The translations under genes and the position numbers were made by a program. The notes under the pieces were generated by a model. That model searched no databases, was not told the DNA's origin, and worked only from the letters and a program-made list of their open reading frames with translations. A DNA stretch of 64,000 nucleotides from CAVOOW01 sp963697675. GTDB taxonomy: Bacteria; Actinomycetota; Actinomycetes; JACCUZ01. How positions within the stretch are numbered: the stretch's first letter is position 1; each line of letters begins with the position of its first letter. The DNA is taken from NCBI GenBank assembly GCA_963697675.1, contig CAVOOW010000006.1:1178001-1242000 (forward strand), read 5' to 3'. This document shows positions 35,576 through 44,608 of this stretch, piece by piece.

Positions 35576-36343
35576 CTACAGCGTCTGGCCGCCGTCAGCG
35601 ACCAGAGCGTGCCCGGTGACGAAGGAGGCTGCGTCGGAGCACAGCCAAAGGACAGCTGCGGCGATTTCGTCGGGCTTGCCCATGCGGCCGATCGGTTCTT
35701 GGGCGATCACCTTGTCGCGCCCTTCGGCGGTGTCGCCGGTGAAGCGGTCCATCATTTCGGTGTCGATGATGCCGGGACAGATGGCGTTGATCCGGATACC
35801 TGACGTCGCGTAGTCGAGTGCGGCGTCCTTGGTCAGCCCGACCACGCCATGTTTCGCGGCGGCATATGCGGCGCCGCGTCCAAAGACCTTGATCCCGGCG
35901 CCGGAGGAGGTGTTCACGATCGAGCCTCCGCCGTGTTGCAGCATCAGCGGGATCTCATACTTCATGCACAGAAAGACCCCGCGGAGGTTGATGGTGATGA
36001 TCCGGTCCCATTCCTCCTCGGTGATGTCGGCGGTCGGCTTTGGCTGCTGTTCGGCGCCGGCGTTGTTGAAGGCGTAGTCCAGATGCCCGAAGACCTCGAC
36101 TGTCTGGTTCAGCGCGGCCCGGACATCCTCGCCGCGGGTCACGTCGCAGCGAACGGCGAGGGCCTGGCCGCCGAGGTCCTCGATCATGCGGGCGGTCTCT
36201 TGGTTGCCGTGCTCGTCGATGTCCGCGACCACGGTGTTGACGCCTTCGCGGGCGAAGGTCAGTGCGGTGGCACGGCCGATACCGCTGGCGGCGCCGGTCA
36301 AGAACACGACCTTGCCGTCGAGGTTTCCGTTCGTGGCAGTCAT
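35576..36343 (-). CDS. SDR-family oxidoreductase
   Basis: A 255-residue classical short-chain dehydrogenase. The Rossmann motif is VFLTGAASGIGRATALTFAR, with DIDEHG after beta2 favouring NAD(H). NNAG, the catalytic Ser in NTSSGAGI and YAAAKHG (Tyr-x-x-x-Lys) are present, followed by NAICPGIIDTEMM. It oxidises or reduces a small alcohol or ketone; the substrate is unknown. It is convergent with the rhodanese gene and 31 bp downstream of a broken zinc alcohol dehydrogenase on the same strand. Confidence 0.9.
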   Translation of the reverse strand: MTATNGNLDGKVVFLTGAASGIGRATALTFAREGVNTVVADIDEHGNQETARMIEDLGGQALAVRCDVTRGEDVRAALNQTVEVFGHLDYAFNNAGAEQQPKPTADITEEEWDRIITINLRGVFLCMKYEIPLMLQHGGGSIVNTSSGAGIKVFGRGAAYAAAKHGVVGLTKDAALDYATSGIRINAICPGIIDTEMMDRFTGDTAEGRDKVIAQEPIGRMGKPDEIAAAVLWLCSDAASFVTGHALVADGGQTL

Positions 36344-36373
36344 CTGCGCTCTCCTGTCTTTGTCAGCACGGGT

Positions 36374-37400
36374 TCACGGGCGGAGAAGGACCTTGATCGC
36401 CTGCCGGGAGTCCATGGCCTGGTAGCCGGCGGCGGCGCTGCTCGAGCGGCAGCTCCAGGTCGAAGACCCGGCCGGGACGGATGCGTCGGTTCCAGATCCG
36501 GTCCATCAGGTCGGGCAGGAAGCGGCGGACCGGGGCGGGGCCGCCGTGCAGGTGGACGTGGGAGAAGAACAGCTCCTCACCGGCCAGGGACACGTCGTGG
36601 GTGACGCCGACGTAGCCGACGTGCCCGCCGGGGCGGGTGGCATCGGATGGCCTGCATCATCGATTCCTGGGTGCCGACGGCCTCGATCACCGAGTGCGCG
36701 CCGAGCCCGTTGGTGAGGTCCTTGATCGCCTCCACGCCGGCGTCGCCGCGTTCGATCACGATGTCGGTGGCGCCGAACTCCAGCGCGAGTTGCTGGCGCG
36801 GCTCGTGTCGGCTCATCGCGATGATCCGTTCCGCGCCGAGCTGTTGGGCGGCCAGCACCCCGAGCAGCCCGACCGCGCCGTCACCGACGACGGCGACGGT
36901 CTTGCCCGGGCCGGCTTCGGCGGCGACGGCGGCGAACCAGCCGGTGCCGAGGACGTCGGAGGCGGCCAGGAAGTCCGGGACCAGGTCATCGTCGGGGACC
37001 TCGGGGGTGGCGACCAGGGTGCCGTCGGCCAGCGGCACCCGCATCCGCTGCGCCTGGGCGCCGTCCGGGGCGGCGGGCTCGCGGTGGACGCAGGAGGTGT
37101 GGTAGCCGGCGCGGCAGATCTCGCAGGTGTTGTCGGAGGCGAAGAACGAGCCGACCACGAACTGGCCGGGCCGAATCGTGGTGACCGCGGATCCGACCTC
37201 TTCCACGATGCCGGCGTACTCGTGTCCCATCGGCGAGGGCTCGGTCGATCGGGTCCGACGCCCCGGTAGGGCCACAGGTCCGACCCGCAGATGCAGGTCG
37301 CCGACAGCCGGATGACCGCATCCGTCGGCGCCAGGATCGTCGGCTCCGGTCGGTCCTCGACCCGGACATCGCCGGGGGCGTACAGGACAGCTACTCGCAT
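36374..37400 (-). pseudogene. zinc-type alcohol dehydrogenase, at least three frameshifts
   Basis: Four frame segments form one medium-chain dehydrogenase of about 340 residues. ATG 37398-37400 opens MRVAVLYAPGDVRVEDRPEP with CICGSDLWPYRGV. After a shift near 37235-37260, PMGHEYAGIVEEVGSAVTTI continues with the structural-zinc region NTCEICRAGYHTSC and the Rossmann motif VAVVGDGAVGLLG. A shift near 36650 (an extra T in CGATGCC) leads into SLAGEELFFSHVHLHGGPAP. A third near 36440 leads into GYQAMDSRQAIKVLLRP and TGA at 36374. With so many indels this is a pseudogene, or a poorly sequenced patch. Confidence 0.85.
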
Positions 37401-37464
37401 GATCAGGTGTCTCCTTAGATGCCGTGAGGAATCTGCGCCGGGGACGCTCAGCCCGAGCGTCGGG

Positions 37465-38015
37465 TCACGATTCGGTTGGGTCAGCCACGTTGATCCAGAC
37501 CGTGAACTGGTTCCCGGCGGAGGCGATCTTGTCCAACCCACGATCCACCGATCCGAGCCGGACCAGGCCCGGCGGCGGGACGGACTGGCCGAGGTCGTCG
37601 TAGAAGATGGCGATGTCGCCGGTCGGCGGCCAGTAGTAGATGCCGGCCAACGTCGGGATCGATGACCCGGCTCGGCGCCGGATGCGTCGATCCGGTAGGG
37701 CAGTCGCCCGGACTTTGCCTGTCCCATCGGGTCGTGCAGAGTCAGGCTCAGCGGCAGCATCGCGGCGAACTCGCGCGCTGCTGGCGTGCCGTCCAGGGTT
37801 GCTGTCGCGAGCTCGTCGCCGACCCGCAGCACGACCCGCGCGGAGCCGGTCGAGGCTGCCGGATGCGCGTGCGACGCGTGCGCGGCGGTCGGTCGCGGCG
37901 ATCGTCGAGCCGGACTGCCGAGCTCGGCAGCCGAGCAGCCGGTCAGCACGGCGGCCAGCGACGCGGCAGACGACGGCGGCGCCGACCGGCGACGGGAGCG
38001 GAGTCGGGATGTCAA
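37465..38015 (-). pseudogene. cyclophilin-like-fold lipoprotein, frameshifted
   Basis: TTG 38013-38015 opens a lipoprotein signal (RSRRRSAPPSSAASLAAVLT then GCSAAEL) followed by VVLRVGDELATATLDGTPAA and EFAAMLPLSLTLHDPMGQAK. Near 37665 the frame shifts to SIPTLAGIYYWPPTGDIAIF, PPGLVRLGSVDRGLDKIAS and the end VWINVADPTES. Together these match the cyclophilin-like domain family (DUF4430/PF18050 type), whose small exported members are of unknown function. Only one indel is needed to restore a protein of about 183 residues. It is upstream of the broken alcohol dehydrogenase and divergent from the broken XRE regulator. Confidence 0.6.
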
Positions 38016-38127
38016 TGTTCATGTCCCCAAGTAAAGCCGCGCCAAACGCGCTGAGAAAGTCACTGTTGATGGGTGTACTGACAGGGCATCGCTCACCACC
38101 GGTACACGCCTCGTACTGTCGATCGAC

Positions 38128-39025
38128 GTGGACAACCGAACCGAAGTCCGCGAGTTCCTCACCTCGCGGCGAGCCAAGATCACTCCCGAGCAGGCCCAGG
38201 TACCTCAGGCCGGGACAACGCCGCGTCCCCGGGCTACGGCGCAGCGAGGTCGCCGCCCTGGCCGGGATGAGCGTCGAGTACTACGCCAAGCTGGAACGCG
38301 GCACGCTTGGCGGTGTCTCGGCCGGCGTCCTCGACGCGATCGCCCGCGCCCTGCAGCTCGACGACGCCGAACGGGCCCACCTGTTCCACCTCGCCCACGC
38401 CGCCGACGGCACCACCGCCGCCATGCGGCCCCGCCGCCGCACCGCAACGCAGTGGACGGTCACGGCCGAGCCTGCAATGGACCCTCGACTCCATCACCAC
38501 CGGACCGGCGATCGTCGGGAACAACAGGTCTGACCTGCTCGCCACCAACCACCTCGGCCGCGCGCTGTACGCCGACCTCTACGCCGACCCGACCAAGCCA
38601 CCGAACTTCGCCCGGTTCACGTTCCTCGACACCGCCGCCCACCGGTTCTACCCCAACTGGGACCTCGCCGCCGACATGACCGTCGCCAACCTGCGCACCG
38701 CGGCCGGCCAGGACCCGCACGACAAGGGCCTCCACGACCTGGTCGGCGAGCTGTCCACCCGCAGCGACGAGTTCCGCCGCCGCTGGGGCTCCCACAACGT
38801 CCGCACCCACGGCAGCCGGCACCAAAGCACTTCCACCACCACGTCGTCGGCGACCTCACCCTCGCCTACGAAAGCCTCGACCTCAGAGCCGAACCCGGCC
38901 TCACCATGACCATCTACACCGCCGAACCCGACTCACCCACCGCCCACGCACTCGCCCTGCTCGCCTCCTGGGCCGCCACCCAAGAACTCGCCCCGTCCGA
39001 GCGCAGCGAACCTCTGCGCAGCTAA
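38128..39025 (+). pseudogene. XRE-family regulator with MmyB-like ligand domain, frameshifted
   Basis: GTG 38128 opens MDNRTEVREFLTSRRAKITP. After a shift near 38200 the helix-turn-helix continues as GQRRVPGLRRSEVAALAGMS and VEYYAKLERGTLGGVS. After a shift near 38475 the PAS-like ligand domain runs WTLDSITTGPAIVGNNRSDL to FYPNWDLAADMTVANLRTAA. After a third near 38815, VVGDLTLAYESLDLRAEPGL runs to TAA 39025. All conserved blocks of this common actinobacterial regulator family are present, only out of phase. In other genomes such regulators control adjacent SDR/ADH genes, which fits the divergent neighbours. Confidence 0.8.
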
Positions 39026-39197
39026 TGGGGCGACAAGACCCGGGCGATCGAATGTGATGTCGCCGCCGTCGCGGATATGCGGCCGACGGTGCCCGGAGCC
39101 GATACTTCCGCTGGCGGCCGTGGCGATCCGCGCCAGCGCGACAGATCTGAGGGGCGCCAGATTACCGCTCGCCGACGTGGGGCCGCTAACGCCGCGA

Positions 39198-40277
39198 TCA
39201 GTGTCGGTCGACTAACAGGACTTCGATGGCGTTGTTTCCGTAGCCCAGCCGGTTCCACGGTGGGACGTCGGGCTGTACGTTGCCGGCGGCGTCGGTCGCC
39301 CGGGCGCGCAGGGTGTGGCGTCCGACGTCGTTGCTGTCCCAGACGAACGACCAGTCCTGCCACTGGTAGGGACCCTTTGGCGGGTCCAGCTGCGCGGGGT
39401 GCCAGTCCCCTTCGCCGGTGAGGCTGATGTCGACCTGCGTGACGGGCCCGGTGCCTGACCAGGCTTTTCCACGAACCGTGTAGGGCCCGAGGGGAAGGAT
39501 GGCGCCGGGAGCGGGGTCTGTGATGCGGGCACGCACGCGCATGAGGCGCACGGCCTCGTGCGGGCGATCCGGCCACTGGTAGATGTAGTGGCCGGTCTGG
39601 AACTCGCCGGTGTAGGCCTCGGTCAGCACGTCGATCCGCCTCAGCCACTTCACCGAGGCGACGGCATACCAGTGGGGCACGATGAGCCGGAACGGGGCGC
39701 CGTGATCGGGCCTGAGCGGTTCGCCGTTCATCTCGTAGGCGATCAGGATGGCCGATGACGGATCGCTTGCTTCGGAAAGCGGCAACGCGCGGACGAAGGT
39801 GAGGTCGTTCTGATTGGTCTCCGGGAGGATCGCCTGAAGGTGGTACGAGCCGTGATCGGCACCTTCGAACCGGACGTCAACACCCTGGGTCGCTGGCTGC
39901 GCTAGCGCGAGTACGTCGCTCAGCAGGGCGCCGGTCCAACGTGCCGTCGACACGGCGTAGTCGCCCCACGGTTCCCCGGTCGGAAGCGGTCTCATGTCCA
40001 GGCGTCCGTTGCCTGCACACTCCAGCGTGACCGCCTCATCGTTGGCCGGCAGCGCGCGCAGGTCATCGAGGGTGAGGGTCGTGGGGTTGCCCACGGCACC
40101 GCCGATTTCCAAGGTGCCGTCGTGCGTGGGCAACGCGAAGTTGCTGCGGACGTAGTGAAAGTCGGTGGGGGTGATGTCCCCGACCAGGGCTTGGGGCGGT
40201 GCCTCGGCGTTGTAGGGGGCGGGATTGATCATCTCTAGTGCGGCGCGTGCCGACTCCAGATCGCCTGCGACGGTCAT
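39198..40277 (-). CDS. sulfite-oxidase-family molybdopterin oxidoreductase
   Basis: A 359-residue protein with a molybdopterin domain (residues about 35-235) and the Mo-co dimerisation domain (about 245-359). The molybdenum-ligand Cys is residue 87 in EAVTLECAGNGRLDM. Other family blocks are GALLSDVLALAQ, EMNGEPLRPDHGAPFRLIVP and WYAVASVKWLRRIDVL. There is no signal peptide, cytochrome b5 domain or haem motif, so electrons must pass to a separate acceptor in the cytosol. ATG 40275-40277 is chosen because it begins the conserved region; a much longer open frame upstream shadows the crotonase gene. It is last in a five-gene operon with DyP peroxidase. Confidence 0.88.
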   Translation of the reverse strand: MTVAGDLESARAALEMINPAPYNAEAPPQALVGDITPTDFHYVRSNFALPTHDGTLEIGGAVGNPTTLTLDDLRALPANDEAVTLECAGNGRLDMRPLPTGEPWGDYAVSTARWTGALLSDVLALAQPATQGVDVRFEGADHGSYHLQAILPETNQNDLTFVRALPLSEASDPSSAILIAYEMNGEPLRPDHGAPFRLIVPHWYAVASVKWLRRIDVLTEAYTGEFQTGHYIYQWPDRPHEAVRLMRVRARITDPAPGAILPLGPYTVRGKAWSGTGPVTQVDISLTGEGDWHPAQLDPPKGPYQWQDWSFVWDSNDVGRHTLRARATDAAGNVQPDVPPWNRLGYGNNAIEVLLVDRH

Positions 40278-40336
40278 GGGCGCTGTCTTCCTCTCGATTG
40301 ATCGTGGTGTTGATCGTCGCCGCGGGCGCTGCGGCG

Positions 40337-41203
40337 TCAGAAGTCGGAATCGTCGAAGCTCGGCTCGCGGCCGTCGTTGAAGGCTCCGATTCCTTCGACG
40401 CGGTCGGGGTGGACAGCGGAGCGCCAGTGGGCGTCCATCATGATCGCGATCGCCTGCTCGATCGGTTGCCCTTCGCCGAGGTGGACGGCGCGTTTGACGG
40501 ACTGCACCGCCGTTGGTGAGTTGCTGGCGATCTTGTCCGCGATGCGTCGGGCGGCGAGCATGAGCTCGCCGGGGGAGTGGATCTCGTTGACCATGCCGAG
40601 GCGGTAGGCCTCCTGCGCCGGAACTGGGTCGCCGGTCATGAGCATCTGCAGGGCCTTGCCGCGGGGCAGCAGACGCGGCAGCAGAGCCGGTGAGCCGCCG
40701 CCGGCAGCCAGGCCGAGCATGGCTTCGGGTTGGCCGAACGTCGCGGTCTCGGAGGCGATGATGAAGTCGGTGCTCTGAGCCAGCTCGCAACCGCCGCCGT
40801 AGGCGATGCCGTTGACCGCAGCGAAGATCGGCTTGCGCAGCTGTCGCACGGTGTAGAGGGTGCGGTCGAAGGCCTGGCGCTGTCGCAGCCAGTCCTCCTT
40901 GGTCATGCTCTTGCGCTGTCGCAGGTCGCTGCCGACGGAGAAGGCCCGGTCGCCGGCTCCGGTCAGGACCACGACCCGAACGGCGGTGCGCACCGCGATC
41001 GTCTCCACGACCTCGGTCAGCAGGGCGCCCATCTCCGTGGTGATCGCGTTGTCGGCATGCGGTCGGTTGAGCGTGACCACCGCAACCTGGCCGCCCGCGA
41101 GGTAGTCGAGGAGTACGGGAGCCTCGGTCTCGACGACATCTTGAGGGGGCGGTCCGAAATCGAGGGCCGCCCATCGGTCCGTGCCGGATGAGCTCATCGC
41201 CAC
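40337..41203 (-). CDS. enoyl-CoA hydratase/isomerase family protein (crotonase fold)
   Basis: A 288-residue crotonase-fold protein: VAVVTLNRPHADNAITTEMG, the first oxyanion-hole block RAFSVGSDLRQ, the second block GIAYGGGCELAQSTDFI and EAMLGLAAGGGSPALLPRLL. Hydratases usually have Glu residues in the GG-GCELA and AE-GLGPGGG blocks; here the second region reads EAMLGLAAGGG, so hydration, isomerisation or another CoA-thioester reaction is possible. The substrate is unknown. It lies 28 bp downstream of the DyP peroxidase gene. Start GTG 41203 or ATG 41197. Confidence 0.88.
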   Translation of the reverse strand: MAMSSSGTDRWAALDFGPPPQDVVETEAPVLLDYLAGGQVAVVTLNRPHADNAITTEMGALLTEVVETIAVRTAVRVVVLTGAGDRAFSVGSDLRQRKSMTKEDWLRQRQAFDRTLYTVRQLRKPIFAAVNGIAYGGGCELAQSTDFIIASETATFGQPEAMLGLAAGGGSPALLPRLLPRGKALQMLMTGDPVPAQEAYRLGMVNEIHSPGELMLAARRIADKIASNSPTAVQSVKRAVHLGEGQPIEQAIAIMMDAHWRSAVHPDRVEGIGAFNDGREPSFDDSDF

Positions 41204-41231
41204 GCCTTCCTCTCACTTCGCTGCCGACCGT

Positions 41232-42572
41232 TCATGTGTCCAGCTCCGCTAGCCAGCGCAAGGCCTTCAGACCAGGCGCGAAGAAGTACTCCCCGCCCCG
41301 CGTCACCACGAACGGAGGCAGGTGCTGCAGCCTGCGTCGGATCGGGCGCTGGGGAATCGTGAAACCGCCGGACTCGTCGTTCGGCCCGACGAGGGGGTCC
41401 TTCTCGAGTGGGGCACCGATGAAGATGCCGTCGTTGAGCCACTGAGTCTTGACGAACTCGAACTGTCGCTTGAGATGCGCCCCGGCGAACACGAAGACGA
41501 TCCCTCGGTCGGCGCCGTCGTCGTCGAGTGCACCCTGGGGCAGCATGGGCCCGTAGCTCGTTCCACGCCGGATCATGCGGTGCAGCCTGACGTCCACGCT
41601 GCCGACCTCGTCCATGGCGTCACGTGGGTTGGCGCGCCGCGCATGGGCACCCACGGGGCACTTGAACCCGCGCGGGTCATCAGCGAAGACGAAGTCGTTG
41701 TTCCGCTGCGCGTCGGCACCGAGATCGGGGTCATCGTGCTCGGGTGCGAGGGCGAGCGGGGCCCCGCTCTGCCAGCGCCCGACCATCTTCGCGCCGAGCA
41801 GATCCTCCTCGTCTCGGCTTGCCGCCCGGTCGCGCAGGTAGCCGCGGTAGGCCGCCACCTTCGTGTGCAGCTTCCGCAAGACGACGTACGTGCCGTTACG
41901 ACCCAGAACCTCCGGCGTCGGCATGGGAGGCAGCTCACCGGTCTCATCCGGGTAGCCCAGGATGATCTCACCGGCCTTGAGGGGCTGCTCCCGCGGACTC
42001 CTGGAGGGCCTACCGCTTCCTTCGACCGCAGGCTGGCCGATGCCGTCCTTGAAACCGAAGGAGGTCCGTCCAGTGGCAAGCTGGTAGCAGTCCTGGCGCC
42101 AGATCACCTCCACCCCCGGCAGCTCACGATGGGCCTCCCGCGCCCTTTCTGCGGCAGCGTGAAGCCGAGCAGCGTCAGAGGAGAGGACCGCGATGGCCAC
42201 GTGAACGTCGGCACTGCCGAGCGGTGCCTCCCAGCGTTCCGGGGCGCTGGCTCCCACGTCGCCGAGCAGGCCGGCGCGCGCCGCCATTCCTTCACGGAAC
42301 TCGGGGGCGAAGCTCTCCAGTGACGTTTGCGGGACCCCGAGCGCCTCGAGGCCGTGGTAGGTGAACCCCACGGTGACCGACGTGTCGTCGCTGCCATGAG
42401 ACGCCCGTGAAGTGCTGGCGATCCGATGCAAACTCCGGACGAGCTCGCGGCCATCGGTCCGATCCGCGATGCGCAACAACAGGTACCTGCCGACGTAAGG
42501 CGAGGGACGCTCGAACAGCGCACCAGCCTGGATGTCGTCGAGCTCAAGGTGGGGAACGGTCGCCTCGGTCAT
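41232..42572 (-). CDS. DyP-type haem peroxidase
   Basis: A 446-residue dye-decolorising peroxidase. The signature GFKDG (173-177) supplies the distal catalytic Asp 176. The proximal haem-ligand His is 310 in CPVGAHARRANPRDA, and RRGTSYG (335-341) carries the distal Arg. ATG 42570-42572 is chosen because TVPHLELDDIQAGALFERPS is the usual family N-terminus. No Tat signal is present, so it is cytosolic or carried in an encapsulin-like shell; no encapsulin gene is nearby. It lies 22 bp after the DUF4331 gene and 28 bp before the crotonase gene. Confidence 0.92.
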   Translation of the reverse strand: MTEATVPHLELDDIQAGALFERPSPYVGRYLLLRIADRTDGRELVRSLHRIASTSRASHGSDDTSVTVGFTYHGLEALGVPQTSLESFAPEFREGMAARAGLLGDVGASAPERWEAPLGSADVHVAIAVLSSDAARLHAAAERAREAHRELPGVEVIWRQDCYQLATGRTSFGFKDGIGQPAVEGSGRPSRSPREQPLKAGEIILGYPDETGELPPMPTPEVLGRNGTYVVLRKLHTKVAAYRGYLRDRAASRDEEDLLGAKMVGRWQSGAPLALAPEHDDPDLGADAQRNNDFVFADDPRGFKCPVGAHARRANPRDAMDEVGSVDVRLHRMIRRGTSYGPMLPQGALDDDGADRGIVFVFAGAHLKRQFEFVKTQWLNDGIFIGAPLEKDPLVGPNDESGGFTIPQRPIRRRLQHLPPFVVTRGGEYFFAPGLKALRWLAELDT

Positions 42573-42594
42573 GGCCTCCGTGTGCCTTCCGTCG

Positions 42595-43725
42595 CTAGTG
42601 GTGCTCAGGGGGCTCGGGCGGGTGCGGGTTGGGCGCCGCCAGGTACGGGAACGTGTCCGTGGCCGGCCGGGTAGCGGAGTCGACGCCATCCCGGATCGTG
42701 GGGCCATGTCCAGAGTTGACGAGCTGGGTGAAGATCGTGTCCATGACGTCGTCGTTCAAGGCCCGTCCTCCGCACGTCTGGTGCGGGTGACCGCGGCGGG
42801 CCGCGAGCTCGATCTCGAGGAACGAGCCTCGTTCGAGATAGGGCTTTGTGACGTCGACGACGAGGAAGTCGGCGAGGACCAGGTCCGTCAACGGATGGTT
42901 GCCGTTCTCGTCCGTGGGCCAGTCCACGTTTCCGTCCAGGCCGTCCCAGAAGGCAAGGTTGGCGTTCAGACGCGCGCGGTAGGCACCCTCATAGGCGTCG
43001 CCGAGGTGGAACGCGTCCTCCATGTTGTACAGGTCGCGGATCTCCAGGTCCCGGTTCACCGGGTCGAACTCCTTCGGCGCGAGCATCATGTTCTTCACCT
43101 CGGGTCTGCCGACGCGCTCGATCCGAACATTGAGCTTCCCTCGCGTGAGCGTCTCGGCGACGACACCCACGAGGCTGGCGCCACCAAGGAGCCGTGAGTC
43201 CATCTCGATGACGACACTCAGCACGTTCTTGCCGTCCAGGAAGATCGAGCCGGGGTCGGTGAACGCCAGCTCGTGGGTCGCGAGCGTCGTCAGGGCCGCA
43301 CGTGCATCCATGATGAACGGGTCCCACCGGGTGCCGGCGAAGACGCGCATGTGGGCACCGGCACCGCCCCGCGCGTCGTTCACGCGGAACGAGACCGGCT
43401 CTCCGGTCGGGGAGGTGCAAGTGCCTTCCTGGACAGGCACGCCGGCCACGGGATTCGGAGCGGAGAAGACGCAGTCGAGGACGTACTCCTCGTCGCCGGG
43501 GACGAACTGCCACGCATGACCGTCCGTCGGCGGTCGGCTGAGTGGTCGCAGCCGGAAGCGGTACAGGAGCCCCTCCGAGAACAGGTCGGAGGGCTTGGCC
43601 ATCGGAAGCGTGTTCACGACAAGCACGAGACGATCCGCCTGCTCAGGGCTCGGGAACGCATACACGTCAGTGATGTCCGCGATCGGGTCGGCGAGGGCGC
43701 GCGGCCCTGAGATGTGGTCCGACAT
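42595..43725 (-). CDS. DUF4331-family protein
   Basis: A 376-residue protein starting MSDHISGPRALADPIADITD then VYAFPSPEQADRLVLVVN. This DHxxGP...DPxADITDxYAF opening and later TRWDPFIMDARAALT, VLSVVIEMD and NEDG-like turns are diagnostic of DUF4331, a beta-rich family of unknown function often annotated near oxidative-metabolism genes. No signal peptide is visible. It sits between an unknown 186-aa protein (30 bp gap) and DyP peroxidase (22 bp gap), so it probably serves the same pathway. Confidence 0.88.
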   Translation of the reverse strand: MSDHISGPRALADPIADITDVYAFPSPEQADRLVLVVNTLPMAKPSDLFSEGLLYRFRLRPLSRPPTDGHAWQFVPGDEEYVLDCVFSAPNPVAGVPVQEGTCTSPTGEPVSFRVNDARGGAGAHMRVFAGTRWDPFIMDARAALTTLATHELAFTDPGSIFLDGKNVLSVVIEMDSRLLGGASLVGVVAETLTRGKLNVRIERVGRPEVKNMMLAPKEFDPVNRDLEIRDLYNMEDAFHLGDAYEGAYRARLNANLAFWDGLDGNVDWPTDENGNHPLTDLVLADFLVVDVTKPYLERGSFLEIELAARRGHPHQTCGGRALNDDVMDTIFTQLVNSGHGPTIRDGVDSATRPATDTFPYLAAPNPHPPEPPEHH

Positions 43726-43755
43726 CGGACGTGCTCCCTGTCCCTACCACCCGTC

Positions 43756-44316
43756 CTAGTCGCCGGCCTCGTCGAGCAGCGGCCGCATCGCTGGATGCTC
43801 GAGGAGCTCGGCGGCCGCTGGATGGTCGAGAACCTGCTGGAACGCCGCGTTCACGCGTTGGGCCTTTCGGATCTCCAGGACCGTGCCGCCGTAGTTCCGG
43901 GCGTATGCGCCTGCCGTCTGCTCGGCGTCCAGGATGAACTTCTTGAGGGCGGCCAGGTCCGGCAGCCCGTCATAGCCGTTCACGTGGCGGAAGATGACGT
44001 CGAACAGGGCGAGAGTCGCCCCGGAGGAGAAGAAGTCCTCCATGTACGCATCCCAGGGGCCGTCGAAGCTGGTGATGAACGCGAGACGGGTGTCCTCGTC
44101 GAAGAGGATGAAGCGCGCCTCGTGAATCGTCTGGACGGCCATCCCGTAGTCGCCGGGCCGGTAACCAGGAGTGTCCTGCAGGTCCTGGAGCGCGCTCCGC
44201 AGCGACGGTCCCTGACCGGGCTTCACATGGAAGAACAAGCTGAACTCGCTGGTGGGACCGACGCTCAACCCCGGGTGAGACGATCCCGACACGGACCCGA
44301 CCATCGGTGCCTCCAA
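43756..44316 (-). CDS. unknown protein heading the DyP/DUF4331 operon
   Basis: A 186-residue soluble protein, MEAPMVGSVSGSSHPGLSVG, then FSLFFHVKPGQGPSLRSALQ, IHEARFILFDEDTRLAFITS and FDGPWDAYMEDFFSSG. The alternation of strands and helices resembles the ferredoxin-like dimeric alpha-beta barrel also found in DyP and ABM proteins, but I recognise no family. It is first in the five-gene minus-strand operon. A repeat and terminator region separates it from the next gene upstream. Confidence 0.7.
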   Translation of the reverse strand: MEAPMVGSVSGSSHPGLSVGPTSEFSLFFHVKPGQGPSLRSALQDLQDTPGYRPGDYGMAVQTIHEARFILFDEDTRLAFITSFDGPWDAYMEDFFSSGATLALFDVIFRHVNGYDGLPDLAALKKFILDAEQTAGAYARNYGGTVLEIRKAQRVNAAFQQVLDHPAAAELLEHPAMRPLLDEAGD

Positions 44317-44487
44317 GGGGATTAGTGAACGCGCCGCCTGAACGGGGGGCGTGCCCGAACGAGTCCGCTTGCCGGTTCCGGAACGCGCTCTAAGCGGAAC
44401 GAAACCTATGCTCCGCCGAACCGCCGCACCTCATCCGCTCCGGGTGAAGCAAGTCCACACGGTCAGCCGCGTGGGCCGACACATAAG

Positions 44488-44551
44488 CGCGATTCAGGGT
44501 TGTGACCTGCGGCAATAGGCGAAAATGCAGGCCATCCGAGGGTGGAGACGA
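44488..44551 (+). repeat. distal copy of a 64-bp direct repeat including a tRNA-Ala 3' end
   Basis: 64 bases match 47675-47738 with six mismatches, in the same orientation. The match ends in GGTGGAGACGA, which in the other copy is the 3' end of the tRNA-Ala gene. Both copies keep a GACCTGC...GCAGG(T/C)C hairpin. This looks like an attachment-site remnant or a local duplication. Confidence 0.75.
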
Positions 44552-44560
44552 CCCCCATGG

Positions 44561-44594
44561 AGGGGCCGTCATCAGGTGCGGGATGACGGCCCCT
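44561..44594 (-). terminator. hairpin after the phosphoesterase gene
   Basis: AGGGGCCGTCATC (44561-44573) and GATGACGGCCCCT (44582-44594) make a perfect 13-bp stem with an 8-base loop, 14 bp after the stop of the minus-strand phosphoesterase gene. Confidence 0.8.
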
Positions 44595-44608
44595 TGCTTG
44601 GGATGAGA

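Noticed and set aside
36374..39025. Programmed frameshifting in the alcohol dehydrogenase and XRE genes
   Set aside because: Several indels in both directions without slippery motifs fit decay or sequence error better.
39198..41216. A 672-residue fusion protein extending the molybdoenzyme
   Set aside because: The added N-terminal part is out-of-phase reading of the crotonase gene; family alignment begins at ATG 40277.
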